Of a stretch of DNA of 64,000 nt, positions 7,631-16,226 are shown one piece after another; positions within the stretch are counted from its first letter, which is position 1; each line of letters opens with the position of its first letter. The stretch lies in contig NC_013729.1 in the NCBI RefSeq assembly GCF_000024345.1, forward strand, positions 3,906,001 to 3,970,000, in the 5' to 3' direction. The notes beneath the pieces are model-generated. The model had not been told where the DNA came from. It ran no database searches and saw only the letters and a program-made list of their open reading frames with translations. Made by a program: the position numbers and the translations under genes. The stretch is from Kribbella flavida DSM 17836. Lineage in GTDB: Bacteria; Actinomycetota; Actinomycetes; Propionibacteriales; Kribbellaceae.

Positions 7631-8905
7631 TCAGACCGCCGGTTCCAGCCGGCGCCCGATGCTCGCCGACATCAGCGCCGCCGCCGCGCACAGCCCACCG
7701 GCCAGGTACCAGGCCAGGTTGTAGTCGCCCTGTGCGTCCCGGATCGCTCCCGCGCCGGTGGCCGCGATCGCCGCCCCGACCTGGTGGGAGGCGAACACCC
7801 AGCCGAACACGATCGGCCCGTCCACCCCGAACCACTCGCGGCACAGCGCGACCGTCGGCGGCACCGTCGCCACCCAGTCCAGGCCGTAGAAGATGATGAA
7901 CACCCAGACACTCGGCTGCGCGGTCGGCCCGAGCAGCGACGGCAGCACCAGCAACGACAGCCCGCGCAGCGAGTAGTACGCGATCAGCAGGAAGCGCGGG
8001 TCCCACCGGTCCGTCAGCCAGCCCGAGATGATCGTTCCGCCGACGTCGAAGACACCGACGAGCGCCAGCAGCGACGCCGCCGTGGTCACCGGCATGCCGT
8101 GGTCGTGCGCGGCGGTGACGAAGTGCGTGCCGACCAGTCCGTTCGTCGAGGCGCCGCAGATCGCGAAGCCGCCCGCGAGCAGCCAGAACGCCGGCCGCCG
8201 CGCCGCCGTTCGAAGAGCCGTCAACGCCCGCAGCGCGCTGCTCCCGGTCGCAACGACCCGCTGGCCGGCCGTACTCCCCTCCGGCGCCCCGTACGCCGTC
8301 AGTCCCACGTCACTCGGGTAGTCGCGCAGGAACAGCAGCACCAGCGGCACCACCGCAAGCGCGGCCGCCGCAGCCACCAGCGCCGGCACCCGCCACCCGT
8401 ACGACGTGGCCAGCATCGCGATGAGCGGCAGGAACACCAGTTGGCCGGTCGCGCCCGCGGCAGTCAGCAGCCCGGTGACCAGACCGCGGCGGCGGACGAA
8501 CCAGCGGCCGGTGATCGTCGCCACGAACGCCAGCGACATCGACCCGGTGCCGATGCCGACCAGAAACCCCCAGCACAGCAGCAGTTGCCAGGACGACGAC
8601 ATGAACACGGTCAGCCCGCTGCCGAGCGCGATCAGCACCAGCGCGCCGCTGACCACCTTCCGCAGACCGAGCCGGTCCATCAGCGCGGCCGCGAACGGCG
8701 AGATCAGCCCGTAGAGCAGCAGGTTGATCGAGATCGCGGCCGAGATCGTGGCGTGCGACCAGCCGAACTCCTCGTGCAGCGGGTCGAGCAGCACGCTGGG
8801 CACCGAGCGGAATCCAGCGGCACCGATCAGGGTGACGAAGCCGACAGCGGCGACGGCCCAGGCGCGGTGCAGCCCGACCGTCTTCTTCTCCAGGATCTCG
8901 GTCAC
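7631..8905 (-). CDS. MFS transporter
   Basis: A 424-residue major facilitator with about 12 hydrophobic helices (for example AWAVAAVGFVTLIGAAGF, then LLLYGLISPFAAALMDRLGLR, the loop 2-3 motif). The central loop carries YPSDVGLTAYGAPEG, typical of the monocarboxylate/oxalate-formate-type MFS branch. I placed the start at the GTG at 8903-8905; longer upstream frames read through the intergenic dyad and are unlikely. It is divergent from the GlxA-type regulator and precedes soxR on the same strand with 70 bp between them. Substrate is not predictable; export or organic-acid uptake are both possible. Confidence 0.85.
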   Translation of the reverse strand: MTEILEKKTVGLHRAWAVAAVGFVTLIGAAGFRSVPSVLLDPLHEEFGWSHATISAAISINLLLYGLISPFAAALMDRLGLRKVVSGALVLIALGSGLTVFMSSSWQLLLCWGFLVGIGTGSMSLAFVATITGRWFVRRRGLVTGLLTAAGATGQLVFLPLIAMLATSYGWRVPALVAAAAALAVVPLVLLFLRDYPSDVGLTAYGAPEGSTAGQRVVATGSSALRALTALRTAARRPAFWLLAGGFAICGASTNGLVGTHFVTAAHDHGMPVTTAASLLALVGVFDVGGTIISGWLTDRWDPRFLLIAYYSLRGLSLLVLPSLLGPTAQPSVWVFIIFYGLDWVATVPPTVALCREWFGVDGPIVFGWVFASHQVGAAIAATGAGAIRDAQGDYNLAWYLAGGLCAAAALMSASIGRRLEPAV

Positions 8906-8949
8906 CCAGCGAGTGTGCAGGACCCGGCACCACCGAAACAGTGGCCTGA

Positions 8950-8966
8950 TTGCCACCATGTGACAA
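8950..8966. promoter_or_regulatory. dyad between MFS transporter and GlxA-type regulator
   Basis: TTGCCACCATGTGACAA: 7-bp arms separated by CAT, with one mismatch. It lies between the divergent starts at 8905 and 8976, close enough to overlap both promoters. A candidate operator for the regulator encoded at 8976. Confidence 0.4.
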
Positions 8967-8975
8967 GATCTGGCC

Positions 8976-9950
8976 ATGGCCGTTTCCAGCATTCCGCACC
9001 GCGTCGCCGTCCTGGCTCTCGAACCGGTGGTCGGCTTCGACCTGACCATCCCGTCGACCGTGCTCGGCGCCGCGCGCCGGGCCGACGGCAAGCCGCTGTA
9101 CGACGTCCGGGTGTGCGGTGTCCGGCCGGAACCGGTCCGGTCCAGCGCGGGCTACACGCTCGTTCCCGACCACGGCGCCGAGGCGCTCGCGTGGGCGGAC
9201 ACCGTGATCATCCCGGGCACGTACATCCCCCAGCCGCGGCGCGAGGGCACCCTGCCGGCCGACGTCGCCCAGGCGCTCGCGCTGATCCGTCCAGGGACCA
9301 GGATGGCCTCGATCTGCACGGGCGCGTTCGTGCTGGCCGCGGCCGGTCTGCTGGACGGTCGGCCGGCCACCACGCACTGGTGTCGCGCTGCGTTGTTCCG
9401 GGACCTCTATCCTCAGGTCAAGCTCGACGAGGACCTGCTGTTCATCGACGACGGCGACGTGATCACCTCGGCCGGTCTGGCCGCGGGCGTCGACCTCTGC
9501 CTGCACCTGATCCGCAGCGACTTCGGCAGCGAGGCCGCGAACCGCGCCGCGCGGCACTGCGTCGTGCCGCCGTGGCGTGACGGCGGCCAGTCGCAATTCA
9601 TCGAGCGCGTCGTACCGGACGAGGGCTCCGACGGCACCGCGCCGACCCGGGCGTGGGCACTGGACCGGCTCGGCGAGGAGCTCACCCTGGGCGCGATGGC
9701 GTCCTATGCGCGGATGAGCGTGCGCACCTTCAGCCGTCGCTTCAAGGCCGAGACCGGCCAGTCCCCCGGCACCTGGCTGCTCCAGCAGCGGGTCCGGCAC
9801 GCCTGCCAACTGCTGGAGACGACCGATCTGTCCGTGGACCGGGTCGCCCAGGTCGCCGGACTTGGCACCGCCGCCTCGCTGCGCCATCACCTGCGCAACG
9901 ACCTGGGCGTCTCGCCGCTCGCCTACCGCAAGACCTTCCGAGCCACTTAG
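8976..9950 (+). CDS. GlxA-family AraC-type transcriptional regulator (DJ-1/PfpI plus HTH)
   Basis: A 324-residue regulator. Residues 8-190 form a DJ-1/PfpI-like amidotransferase-fold domain (VAVLALEPVVGFDLTIP; the nucleophile-elbow region is MASICTGAFVLAAAGLLDGR, with a cysteine at the elbow). Residues 225-320 form the AraC double helix-turn-helix (MASYARMSVRTFSRRFKAE, then VAQVAGLGTAASLRHHL). The family senses small nitrogenous or amino-acid-like ligands. It is divergent from the MFS transporter, which is its likely target. The stop overlaps the convergent M24 peptidase stop by 4 nt. Confidence 0.93.
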   Translation: MAVSSIPHRVAVLALEPVVGFDLTIPSTVLGAARRADGKPLYDVRVCGVRPEPVRSSAGYTLVPDHGAEALAWADTVIIPGTYIPQPRREGTLPADVAQALALIRPGTRMASICTGAFVLAAAGLLDGRPATTHWCRAALFRDLYPQVKLDEDLLFIDDGDVITSAGLAAGVDLCLHLIRSDFGSEAANRAARHCVVPPWRDGGQSQFIERVVPDEGSDGTAPTRAWALDRLGEELTLGAMASYARMSVRTFSRRFKAETGQSPGTWLLQQRVRHACQLLETTDLSVDRVAQVAGLGTAASLRHHLRNDLGVSPLAYRKTFRAT

Positions 9951-11074
9951 ACGACGGCCAGGTCGTGCGGGCGCTGGTTGACCGACTCCACGCCGTCGTC
10001 GGTGACGATGACGATGTCCTCGATCCGCGCGCCCCACCGCCCGGGCTGGTAGATGCCGGGCTCGACGCTGAACGCCATGCCCGGCTCCAGCACGAGTTCG
10101 TTGCCCGCGACAACGTACGGCTCCTCGTGCACGTCGAGGCCGATGCCGTGACCGGTCCGGTGGATGAAGTACTGCCCGAACCCGGCCTGCTCGATCACCT
10201 CACGGGCGGCCCGGTCGATGGACTCGGCCGTGACTCCGGGCCGCACGGCGGTGACCGCCGCCTGCTGCGCTTCCTGCAGTACGGCGTACGTCGCGGCCAC
10301 GTCCGGGTCCCGCGGCTCGCCGACCGCGTAGGTCCGGGTGGAGTCGGAGTTGTAGCCGGAGTCCAGTGGTCCCCCGATGTCGACCACGACCACGTCGCCG
10401 GTCTCGATCACCCGGTCGGACACGTCGTGGTGCGGGCTGGCGCCGTTCGGCCCGGAGCCGACGATCACGAAGTCCGCCACCACGTGCCCTTCCTCGACGA
10501 TCGCCGCCGCGAGGTCCGCGCCGACCTCCGCCTCGGTGCGGCCGGCCCGGAGAAACTCGGGAACGCGGGCGTGCACCCGGTCGATCGCTGCGCCGGCCGC
10601 GCGGAGTTCCGCGATCTCGGTCGCGTCCTTGCGCATCCGCAGCTCCCGGACGATCGGACCGGCCAGCACCTGCTCGGCCGCCGGCAGCGCGTCACGCAAC
10701 GCCAGCACGTGCAGGGCGGGAGCGAAGTCGCTGACCGCCACCCGCTCGGGCCTGCCCAGCCGGTCGGCGACCAGGGCGTACGCGTTGTCGCCGTCGACCC
10801 AGGTAAGCACTTCCACGCCCAGCTCGGCCAGCGGCACATCGGCGTACCCGGGACCCTCGAGCTTCGGTACGACGAGCGCGGGCACGCCGTCGGCCGGCAG
10901 CACCAGCGCGGTGAGCCGCTCGAACGAACCGCCGCCCTGGCCGAGCAGGTACCGCAGGTCGGAACCGGGCGCGATCACCAGCCCGGTCCCGGCAGCGACC
11001 TCGCGGGCACGGTCCAGGCGGGCGCGAAGAACGGCAGGCGCGGGAGCGTTCTGGTGCAGAGAGCGTCGTGACAT
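9947..11074 (-). CDS. M24-family metallopeptidase (Xaa-Pro peptidase-like)
   Basis: A 375-residue creatinase/prolidase-fold enzyme. The N-terminal domain (1-150) is of the creatinase type. The catalytic pita-bread domain has all five metal ligands: Asp in VVVVDIGG, Asp in YNSDSTRT, His in HRTGHGIGLDVHEEP, Glu in SVEPGIY and Glu in ARIEDIV. It should remove an N-terminal residue next to proline or cleave dipeptides in the cytoplasm with two Mn or Co ions. ATG start with TAGAGT exactly 7 nt upstream and no ribosome binding site, so the message is probably leaderless. No signal peptide. Confidence 0.93.
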   Translation of the reverse strand: MSRRSLHQNAPAPAVLRARLDRAREVAAGTGLVIAPGSDLRYLLGQGGGSFERLTALVLPADGVPALVVPKLEGPGYADVPLAELGVEVLTWVDGDNAYALVADRLGRPERVAVSDFAPALHVLALRDALPAAEQVLAGPIVRELRMRKDATEIAELRAAGAAIDRVHARVPEFLRAGRTEAEVGADLAAAIVEEGHVVADFVIVGSGPNGASPHHDVSDRVIETGDVVVVDIGGPLDSGYNSDSTRTYAVGEPRDPDVAATYAVLQEAQQAAVTAVRPGVTAESIDRAAREVIEQAGFGQYFIHRTGHGIGLDVHEEPYVVAGNELVLEPGMAFSVEPGIYQPGRWGARIEDIVIVTDDGVESVNQRPHDLAVV

Positions 11075-11183
11075 GCAACCGACTCTAGGTCAGCGCCGCC
11101 GTCGGACCGGCTTCGCCGTCGCCGCGCCGGAACTGTCCCCGCCGCCTGTTAGAACTGCAGCCCGTCGATCTCAGGAGGCCGCG

Positions 11184-11987
11184 ATGACCCTTCACCACCT
11201 CAGCTGCGGCGAGGGCGTGCCGGTACTGGCCGTGCACGGCTGGACCCCCGACCACCGCCTGATGAGCGGATGCCTGGAGCCGGTCTTCACCGATCTGCCC
11301 GGCTACCGGCGGATCTACCCTGATCTACCGGGCATGGGCCGCAGCCCGGCGGGATCGATCGACAGCTCCGACGGGATGCTCGACGCGCTGCTGTCTTTCG
11401 TGGACGACGAAATCGGCACCGAGCCGTTCCTCCTGCTGGGCGAGTCGTACGGCGGCTACCTCGCGCGCGGTCTGGTGGCCCGCCGGCCGGAGCAGGTGCT
11501 GGGTCTCGGGCTGATCTGCCCGATCGGGGTGGCCGTCGAGCACGCCGAGCGCACGGTGCCCGACCACGTCGTCCTGCGATCCGATGCGTCGTTGCTGGAC
11601 GGGTTGACCGAGCAGGTCGCGGCCGACTTCACCGAGATCACCGTCGTCCAGACCGCGGAGACTCTGCGCGCCTTCCTCGACGACGTGCTGCCCGGGCTGG
11701 AGCTGGCCGACACCGAGGCGATGGGCAGGATCCGCCAGAACTGGACGCTGACGACGCCGCCGGAGAGCGGTCCGGCGTACGAGCGGCCGACGCTGATCCT
11801 GTGCGGACGCCAGGACTCCTCCACCGGGTACGAGGACCAGTGGCCGCTGCTGCCGCACTACCCGCGCGCGACGTACGCCGTCCTGGACGCGGCCGGGCAC
11901 AACTTGCAGATCGAGCAGCCGGAGCTGTTCGCGGTTCTGCTGCGCGACTGGCTGCGCAGGGTATCGCTGGAATCTACCAGCCGGTAA
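11184..11987 (+). CDS. alpha/beta hydrolase
   Basis: A 267-residue alpha/beta-hydrolase. The oxyanion region HGWTPDHR, the nucleophile elbow GESYGG (serine) and the catalytic histidine region AGHNLQIEQPELF are all visible. AGGAGG sits 5 nt before the ATG, one of the strongest ribosome binding sites in the window. It is followed by an SDR and an acyl-CoA synthetase on the same strand (10-nt gap, then a 4-nt overlap), which suggests a lipid or ester catabolic operon. The order hydrolase/SDR/FadD recalls mycobacterial lipid operons such as mymA, but that comparison is loose. Confidence 0.9.
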   Translation: MTLHHLSCGEGVPVLAVHGWTPDHRLMSGCLEPVFTDLPGYRRIYPDLPGMGRSPAGSIDSSDGMLDALLSFVDDEIGTEPFLLLGESYGGYLARGLVARRPEQVLGLGLICPIGVAVEHAERTVPDHVVLRSDASLLDGLTEQVAADFTEITVVQTAETLRAFLDDVLPGLELADTEAMGRIRQNWTLTTPPESGPAYERPTLILCGRQDSSTGYEDQWPLLPHYPRATYAVLDAAGHNLQIEQPELFAVLLRDWLRRVSLESTSR

Positions 11988-11997
11988 TGTCGGTGCC

Positions 11998-12873
11998 ATG
12001 GACAAACGCCCGCCGGGATGGCCACTGCTCGTCGCGCTGGTCAACGGCTGCGGCGGGGTCACCGACGACCGGCTCACGACGGCCGTCCGGGACAAGGTCG
12101 TCCTGGTCACCGGGGCGTCGTACGGGATCGGCGAGGCGACGGCCAAGCGGTTGGCCGCGGCCGGTGCGACCGTGCTGCTGGTGGCGCGCACGGCCGCTCA
12201 GTTGCAGGCTGTCGCGACGGAGATCCGTACGGCGGGCGGCCGGGCGCGGGTCCACCCGGCGAACTTGGCCGATCCGGCCGCGATCGAGCGGCTGGTCACC
12301 GAGGTGCTCAGGGATCACGGCGGTGTCGACGTGCTGGTCAGCAACGCCGGGAAGTCGATCCGGCGGTCGGTCGCAGACTCGTACCAGCGGTTCCACGACA
12401 TCGAGCGGACGAACTCGGTCAACTACCTGGGCCCGGCCAAGCTCGTGCTCGAACTGCTGCCGTCGATGCGCGAGCGCCGGACGGGGCACATCGTGAACGT
12501 GTCGACCGCCGGGGTGCGCACGCCGCCGCTGGCCAGGTGGTCGGCGTACCTGGCGTCCAAGAGCGCGTTCGACGTGTGGTTGCGGTGCATCTCGCAGGAG
12601 CTGCGGCACGACGGGGTGACGACGTCGACGGTGTACATGGGGTTGGTGCACACGCGGATGAGCGAGCCGACGCCGTTGCTGAACAGGATGCCGGGGCTGA
12701 CCCCGGAGCAGGCGGCCGACCAGGTCTGCCGCGCGGTCGCAGACCGGCCGAACAACATCACACCGCCGTTCGTGCGGCCGGCCGAGGCGCTGGGCAACCT
12801 CCTGCGGGTGCCGACGGACCGCCTGTTCGAGGCGTACTTCCGGCGCACGTCGACGCGGAAGCCACCGTCGTGA
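11998..12873 (+). CDS. SDR family oxidoreductase
   Basis: A 291-residue classical SDR. Cofactor motif TGASYGIG, SNAG motif, catalytic serine in NVSTAG and YLASK as the Tyr/Lys pair. An N-terminal extension of about 30 residues precedes the Rossmann fold and a tail of about 40 follows it, as in actinobacterial SDRs next to acyl-CoA synthetases. TAATGT lies 7 nt upstream of the ATG and overlaps the stop codon of the preceding hydrolase, so the gene may also have its own leaderless promoter. Its stop overlaps the start of the synthetase by 4 nt (GTGA), which implies coupled translation. Confidence 0.92.
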   Translation: MDKRPPGWPLLVALVNGCGGVTDDRLTTAVRDKVVLVTGASYGIGEATAKRLAAAGATVLLVARTAAQLQAVATEIRTAGGRARVHPANLADPAAIERLVTEVLRDHGGVDVLVSNAGKSIRRSVADSYQRFHDIERTNSVNYLGPAKLVLELLPSMRERRTGHIVNVSTAGVRTPPLARWSAYLASKSAFDVWLRCISQELRHDGVTTSTVYMGLVHTRMSEPTPLLNRMPGLTPEQAADQVCRAVADRPNNITPPFVRPAEALGNLLRVPTDRLFEAYFRRTSTRKPPS

Positions 12874-14501
12874 GGCCGCCGGTCCGGCCGATCGGGCCTT
12901 GGCGACCGCCGGAGGCGCTGGTGCGGGGTGCGGTCGAGGTAGGCGGGGTGTCGGCGGCGTTGATCCGGTCCGGGGTCTGGCGGTCGGTCGGTCCGGGGCG
13001 GCTGCCCGGGATCGAGCGGGCGCTGCGGCGCTGGGGCCAGTCGATGGCCGCGCTCGGGGCGATCGCAGCGATCCGCTTCCCCGACCGGGCGGGGGTGATC
13101 GACGAGCAGGGCCGGCTGACCTACCGCGAGCTGGATCGCTGGGTCGCCGGGATCGCGGCCGGCCTGCGGGCGGAGTACGGGATCGTTGCCGGGGGCAAGG
13201 TCGCGGTGCTGTGCCGGAACCACCGGTACTTCCTGGCCGCGACGCTGGCGGCGTCCCGGCTGGGCGCGGACGTGCTGTTCGTGAACACCGAGTTCGCGCG
13301 GCCGCAGCTGGCCGCCGTACTGGACAAGCACCGGCCGGACCTGCTGGTGCACGACGAGGAGTTCGCCGTCGACTTCGACGTGCCGCGGGTCGTGGCGTGG
13401 AGCGATGGCGAGAGCGGGCTCGACGCGCTGGCCGCGCCCGACGCTCCGGAGCCGCCGCCTCCGGATCGGCCGGGGCACATCACGATCCTCACCTCCGGCA
13501 CCACCGGTACGCCGAAGGCCGCGCCGCGCGCTCCGACCGCGCTCGGGCTCGCCGGGCTGACGGTGACCGCTCTGCAACGCTTCGGCCTGCGTGCGGGTGA
13601 GCCGATGGTGATCTGCCCGCCGCTCTTCCACGGTCTCGGACTGCTGAACTCGATGCTCGCGCTGTTCCTCGGCTCACCCCTCGTGCTCACCCGCCGGTAC
13701 GACGCCACGGCGGTGCTCGCCGCCGTCGCCGCGAACCGGGCCGGCTCGGTGATCGCCGTACCGGTGATGCTGCAACGCATGCTCGACATCCCCGCGGACG
13801 AGGTCGCGCAGCACGACCTGACGTCGCTGCGGTCCGTCGTGTCCGGCGCTTCCGCGTTGCCGCCGACGCTGGCCGGGCAGTTCATCGCACGGTTCGGCCC
13901 GGTGCTGTGCGACGCGTACGGGTCGAGCGAGATCGGCATCGCCACCATCGCGTCGTCCGCGGATCTGCTCGAAGCGCCGGGAACCGTCGGCCGGCCGTGT
14001 CTCGGCAGCTCCATCCGCATCCTCGACCCCGACAACCGCCCGCTGCCGGCCGGCCGGACCGGGCGAATCTTCGCCGGCGGCGGACTGGTCTTCGGCGGCT
14101 ACTCCGACGGCACCAGCAAAGTCGTGGTCGACGGCCGGATGAGCACCGGCGACCTCGGTCATCTGGACACCACCGGCCGGCTGTTCGTCGACGGCCGCGA
14201 GGACGACATGATCGTCTCCGGCGGCGAGAACGTGTATCCCGCCGAGGTCGAGCACTGCCTGCTCGCCCACCCGGCCGTCGAGGACGCCGCCGCCGTCGGC
14301 GTACCGGACGAGCAGTTCGGCCAGCGCCTGATCGCGTACGTCGTGCTTCGCACACCGACGCCGGCCATCGCCGACGACCTCATCGACCACGTCCGCAGGA
14401 ACCTCGCCCGCTTCAAGGCACCCCGCGAGATCGTGGTCGTCGACAGCCTCCCTCGCACCGCCACCGGCAAGGTCCTCAAGCGCGACCTGCCCCAGCCTTG
14501 A
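12870..14501 (+). CDS. AMP-dependent fatty acyl-CoA synthetase/ligase
   Basis: A 543-residue adenylate-forming enzyme that activates a carboxylic acid with ATP to an acyl-AMP and then to acyl-CoA. P-loop TSGTTGTPK at residues 208-216, DAYGSSEIG (A5 region), STGDLG (A7), DGREDDMIVSGGENVYP (A8) and the C-terminal lysine in PRTATGKVLKRDL (A10). The GTG start at 12870 overlaps the SDR stop. The N-terminal 60 residues include a hydrophobic/basic stretch typical of mycobacterial FadD12/FadD2-like proteins. The substrate is probably a long- or medium-chain fatty acid, by analogy. Confidence 0.92.
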   Translation: MRPPVRPIGPWRPPEALVRGAVEVGGVSAALIRSGVWRSVGPGRLPGIERALRRWGQSMAALGAIAAIRFPDRAGVIDEQGRLTYRELDRWVAGIAAGLRAEYGIVAGGKVAVLCRNHRYFLAATLAASRLGADVLFVNTEFARPQLAAVLDKHRPDLLVHDEEFAVDFDVPRVVAWSDGESGLDALAAPDAPEPPPPDRPGHITILTSGTTGTPKAAPRAPTALGLAGLTVTALQRFGLRAGEPMVICPPLFHGLGLLNSMLALFLGSPLVLTRRYDATAVLAAVAANRAGSVIAVPVMLQRMLDIPADEVAQHDLTSLRSVVSGASALPPTLAGQFIARFGPVLCDAYGSSEIGIATIASSADLLEAPGTVGRPCLGSSIRILDPDNRPLPAGRTGRIFAGGGLVFGGYSDGTSKVVVDGRMSTGDLGHLDTTGRLFVDGREDDMIVSGGENVYPAEVEHCLLAHPAVEDAAAVGVPDEQFGQRLIAYVVLRTPTPAIADDLIDHVRRNLARFKAPREIVVVDSLPRTATGKVLKRDLPQP

Positions 14502-14502
14502 T

Positions 14503-15361
14503 TCACCGGAAAACGTCTCCGAGCAAGGCGTAGGTCTCGGGAGGCGCACCGTGGGCGCACGCCAACGACAGCGTCAGCTGCCGCGCTGCGTCACCGGAGT
14601 GATAGCTCCACGTGCGATAGCCGAAGATCCCGCCGGAGTGTCCCCAGACCGTCAGATCAGGCAGTTCCAGCCGGCTGACACCGCAACCGCCACGGTGATA
14701 GGCAGCGTCCGTTGGCACTGTCGACTGCAGCGTTTCGAGCTCTGCCGGGCTGAGCAGCACACCGGTGAGAAGCGCGGCGTAGAAGCGGTTGAGATCCGCT
14801 GCGGTCGACACGATCGCACCTGCTGCCCAGGCCTGGGATGGGTCGAAGTTGGTGATGTCCACGAGCTCGCCGTTGACCGGCAGGTAGCCGCGGGCGTGCG
14901 GCTCGGGTAGCTCCATCTCACCGTTGGGGAGGTAGGTCTGACGCAGCTCAAGCGGAGCGAGGATGCGCTGCTGCAGCTCCGTCCCGTACGACTGACGGGC
15001 GGCTGCCTCGATCACGAGGCCGAACAGGATGTTGAATGCCGCTCGTGTGGTTCAGGAGCTGGCCAAGGGTGATTTCGTCCCCATCCGGCACCAGGCCGGG
15101 CAGCCATCGATCGATCGGGTCGTCCACCGAGAGAACGCCCTCACCGACCAACTGCAGCACGACGGTCGCGGTGAAGGTCTTGGTGACGCTCCCGATCCGG
15201 AAGTGGCCCGCCGGGTCGACCTGACGTCCGGTGCCCAGTTCGGCCACTCCGCTCGACCCGTACCAGCAGCCGTCCTGGTCGCGGTAGTGCAGCAGGGCTC
15301 CGGCGGCGCCGGCCGCGATGAGCTCGTCGAGCACGTGCTGGAGATGCTCGGTGACCGGCAT
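14503..15361 (-). pseudogene. serine hydrolase (beta-lactamase/D-Ala-D-Ala carboxypeptidase family), internally deleted and frameshifted
   Basis: Two halves of one class C beta-lactamase-fold protein lie in different frames. The N-terminal half (15361 down to about 15030) has the SxxK motif (SVTK) and runs to LLNHTSGI. The C-terminal half (about 15038 down to 14503) starts at FNILFGLVIEAA and ends with HSGGIFGYRTW and AHGAPPETYALLGDVFR. In intact relatives about 25-40 residues containing the catalytic YxN motif lie between these points. Here HTSGI is joined directly to FNILFG with a shift of frame, so a deletion removed the YxN segment. The product would not be active. The ATG at 15359-15361 is the likely original start. 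Confidence 0.75.
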
Positions 15362-15419
15362 CAGCACACTCTGCCGCAGATCCGAGCAGATGACAGCTCC
15401 GAGGCGGGCTGGTGGCTGG

Positions 15420-16226
15420 TCAGTTCTCGGGCAGGGAGCGGGGGCCCGGGCCGGTGTAGGTCGGATTGATGCCCTTGGGCAGGGGGCCTTTGATGCGGGT
15501 GGGTTCGTTGTGTTGTTCCCAGGCGTGGGCGAGCAGGCCTACGGAACGAGACAGGACGAACAGGCCGCGGGCGAGTTCGGGGGCGAAGCCGAGCTCGGCG
15601 TAGATGGCGGCGGTGGCGCCGTCGACGTTCATCGGGACGGGCTTGGAACCTTCGGCCAGGACCGTCTCGAGGGCCAGGGCGAGGGTCAGGTAGGTGCCGG
15701 AGACGGTGCCGGCTTCTACTGCTCTGCCCAGGGCGGTGATCAGGGGGTCGCGGCGCGGGTCGTGGGGGTGCCAGCGGTGGCCGAAGCCGGGGATGAACGC
15801 CTTGCGGGCCTTGTACTCCGTGACGAGGGCGCGGGCCGCCGACTCCGGAGACTCGCCGGACTCGACCTCGGCCCGGAGTCGGTGGAGGACCTCCAGGCAC
15901 TGCTGGCCCGCACCACCGTGGACATCGCCGAGCAAATTCACGCCGGTGGCCATCGCGTTGTTGAGGTCGAGACCGCAGGAGGCGGCCATACGGGCGGCAG
16001 CGATCGAAGGCGCTTGGGGGCCGTGGTCAACGGCAGCTACAAGGGTGAGCTCCAGGAGTTCGGCCTCGGCGGCGGACGGGAGCTCGCCGCGGACCATGAG
16101 CCACACCATCTGCGGGTAGCTGACCGACCCGATCAGGTCCTGGATCGGGTAACCGCGCAATCGGATGGAACCCGGCTGAATGTCGGTGATGCCGGTGGAC
16201 CACCAGTCCCCCACTGACTCGTTCAT
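15420..16226 (-). CDS. citryl-CoA lyase-like protein (citrate synthase fold)
   Basis: A 268-residue short citrate-synthase-fold protein. The three catalytic regions are present: His in AAVDHGPQAPS, His in IPGFGHRWHPHD and Asp in PMNVDGATAA. The short form lacks the N-terminal part of true citrate synthase and resembles proteins annotated as citryl-CoA lyase, which split citryl-CoA to acetyl-CoA and oxaloacetate. It could also act on a related 2-hydroxyacyl-CoA. The ATG overlaps the upstream CoA-transferase stop by 4 nt (ATGA), so the two are translated together. The context with IclR and a tricarboxylate transporter suggests degradation of an imported tricarboxylate. Confidence 0.85.
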   Translation of the reverse strand: MNESVGDWWSTGITDIQPGSIRLRGYPIQDLIGSVSYPQMVWLMVRGELPSAAEAELLELTLVAAVDHGPQAPSIAAARMAASCGLDLNNAMATGVNLLGDVHGGAGQQCLEVLHRLRAEVESGESPESAARALVTEYKARKAFIPGFGHRWHPHDPRRDPLITALGRAVEAGTVSGTYLTLALALETVLAEGSKPVPMNVDGATAAIYAELGFAPELARGLFVLSRSVGLLAHAWEQHNEPTRIKGPLPKGINPTYTGPGPRSLPEN

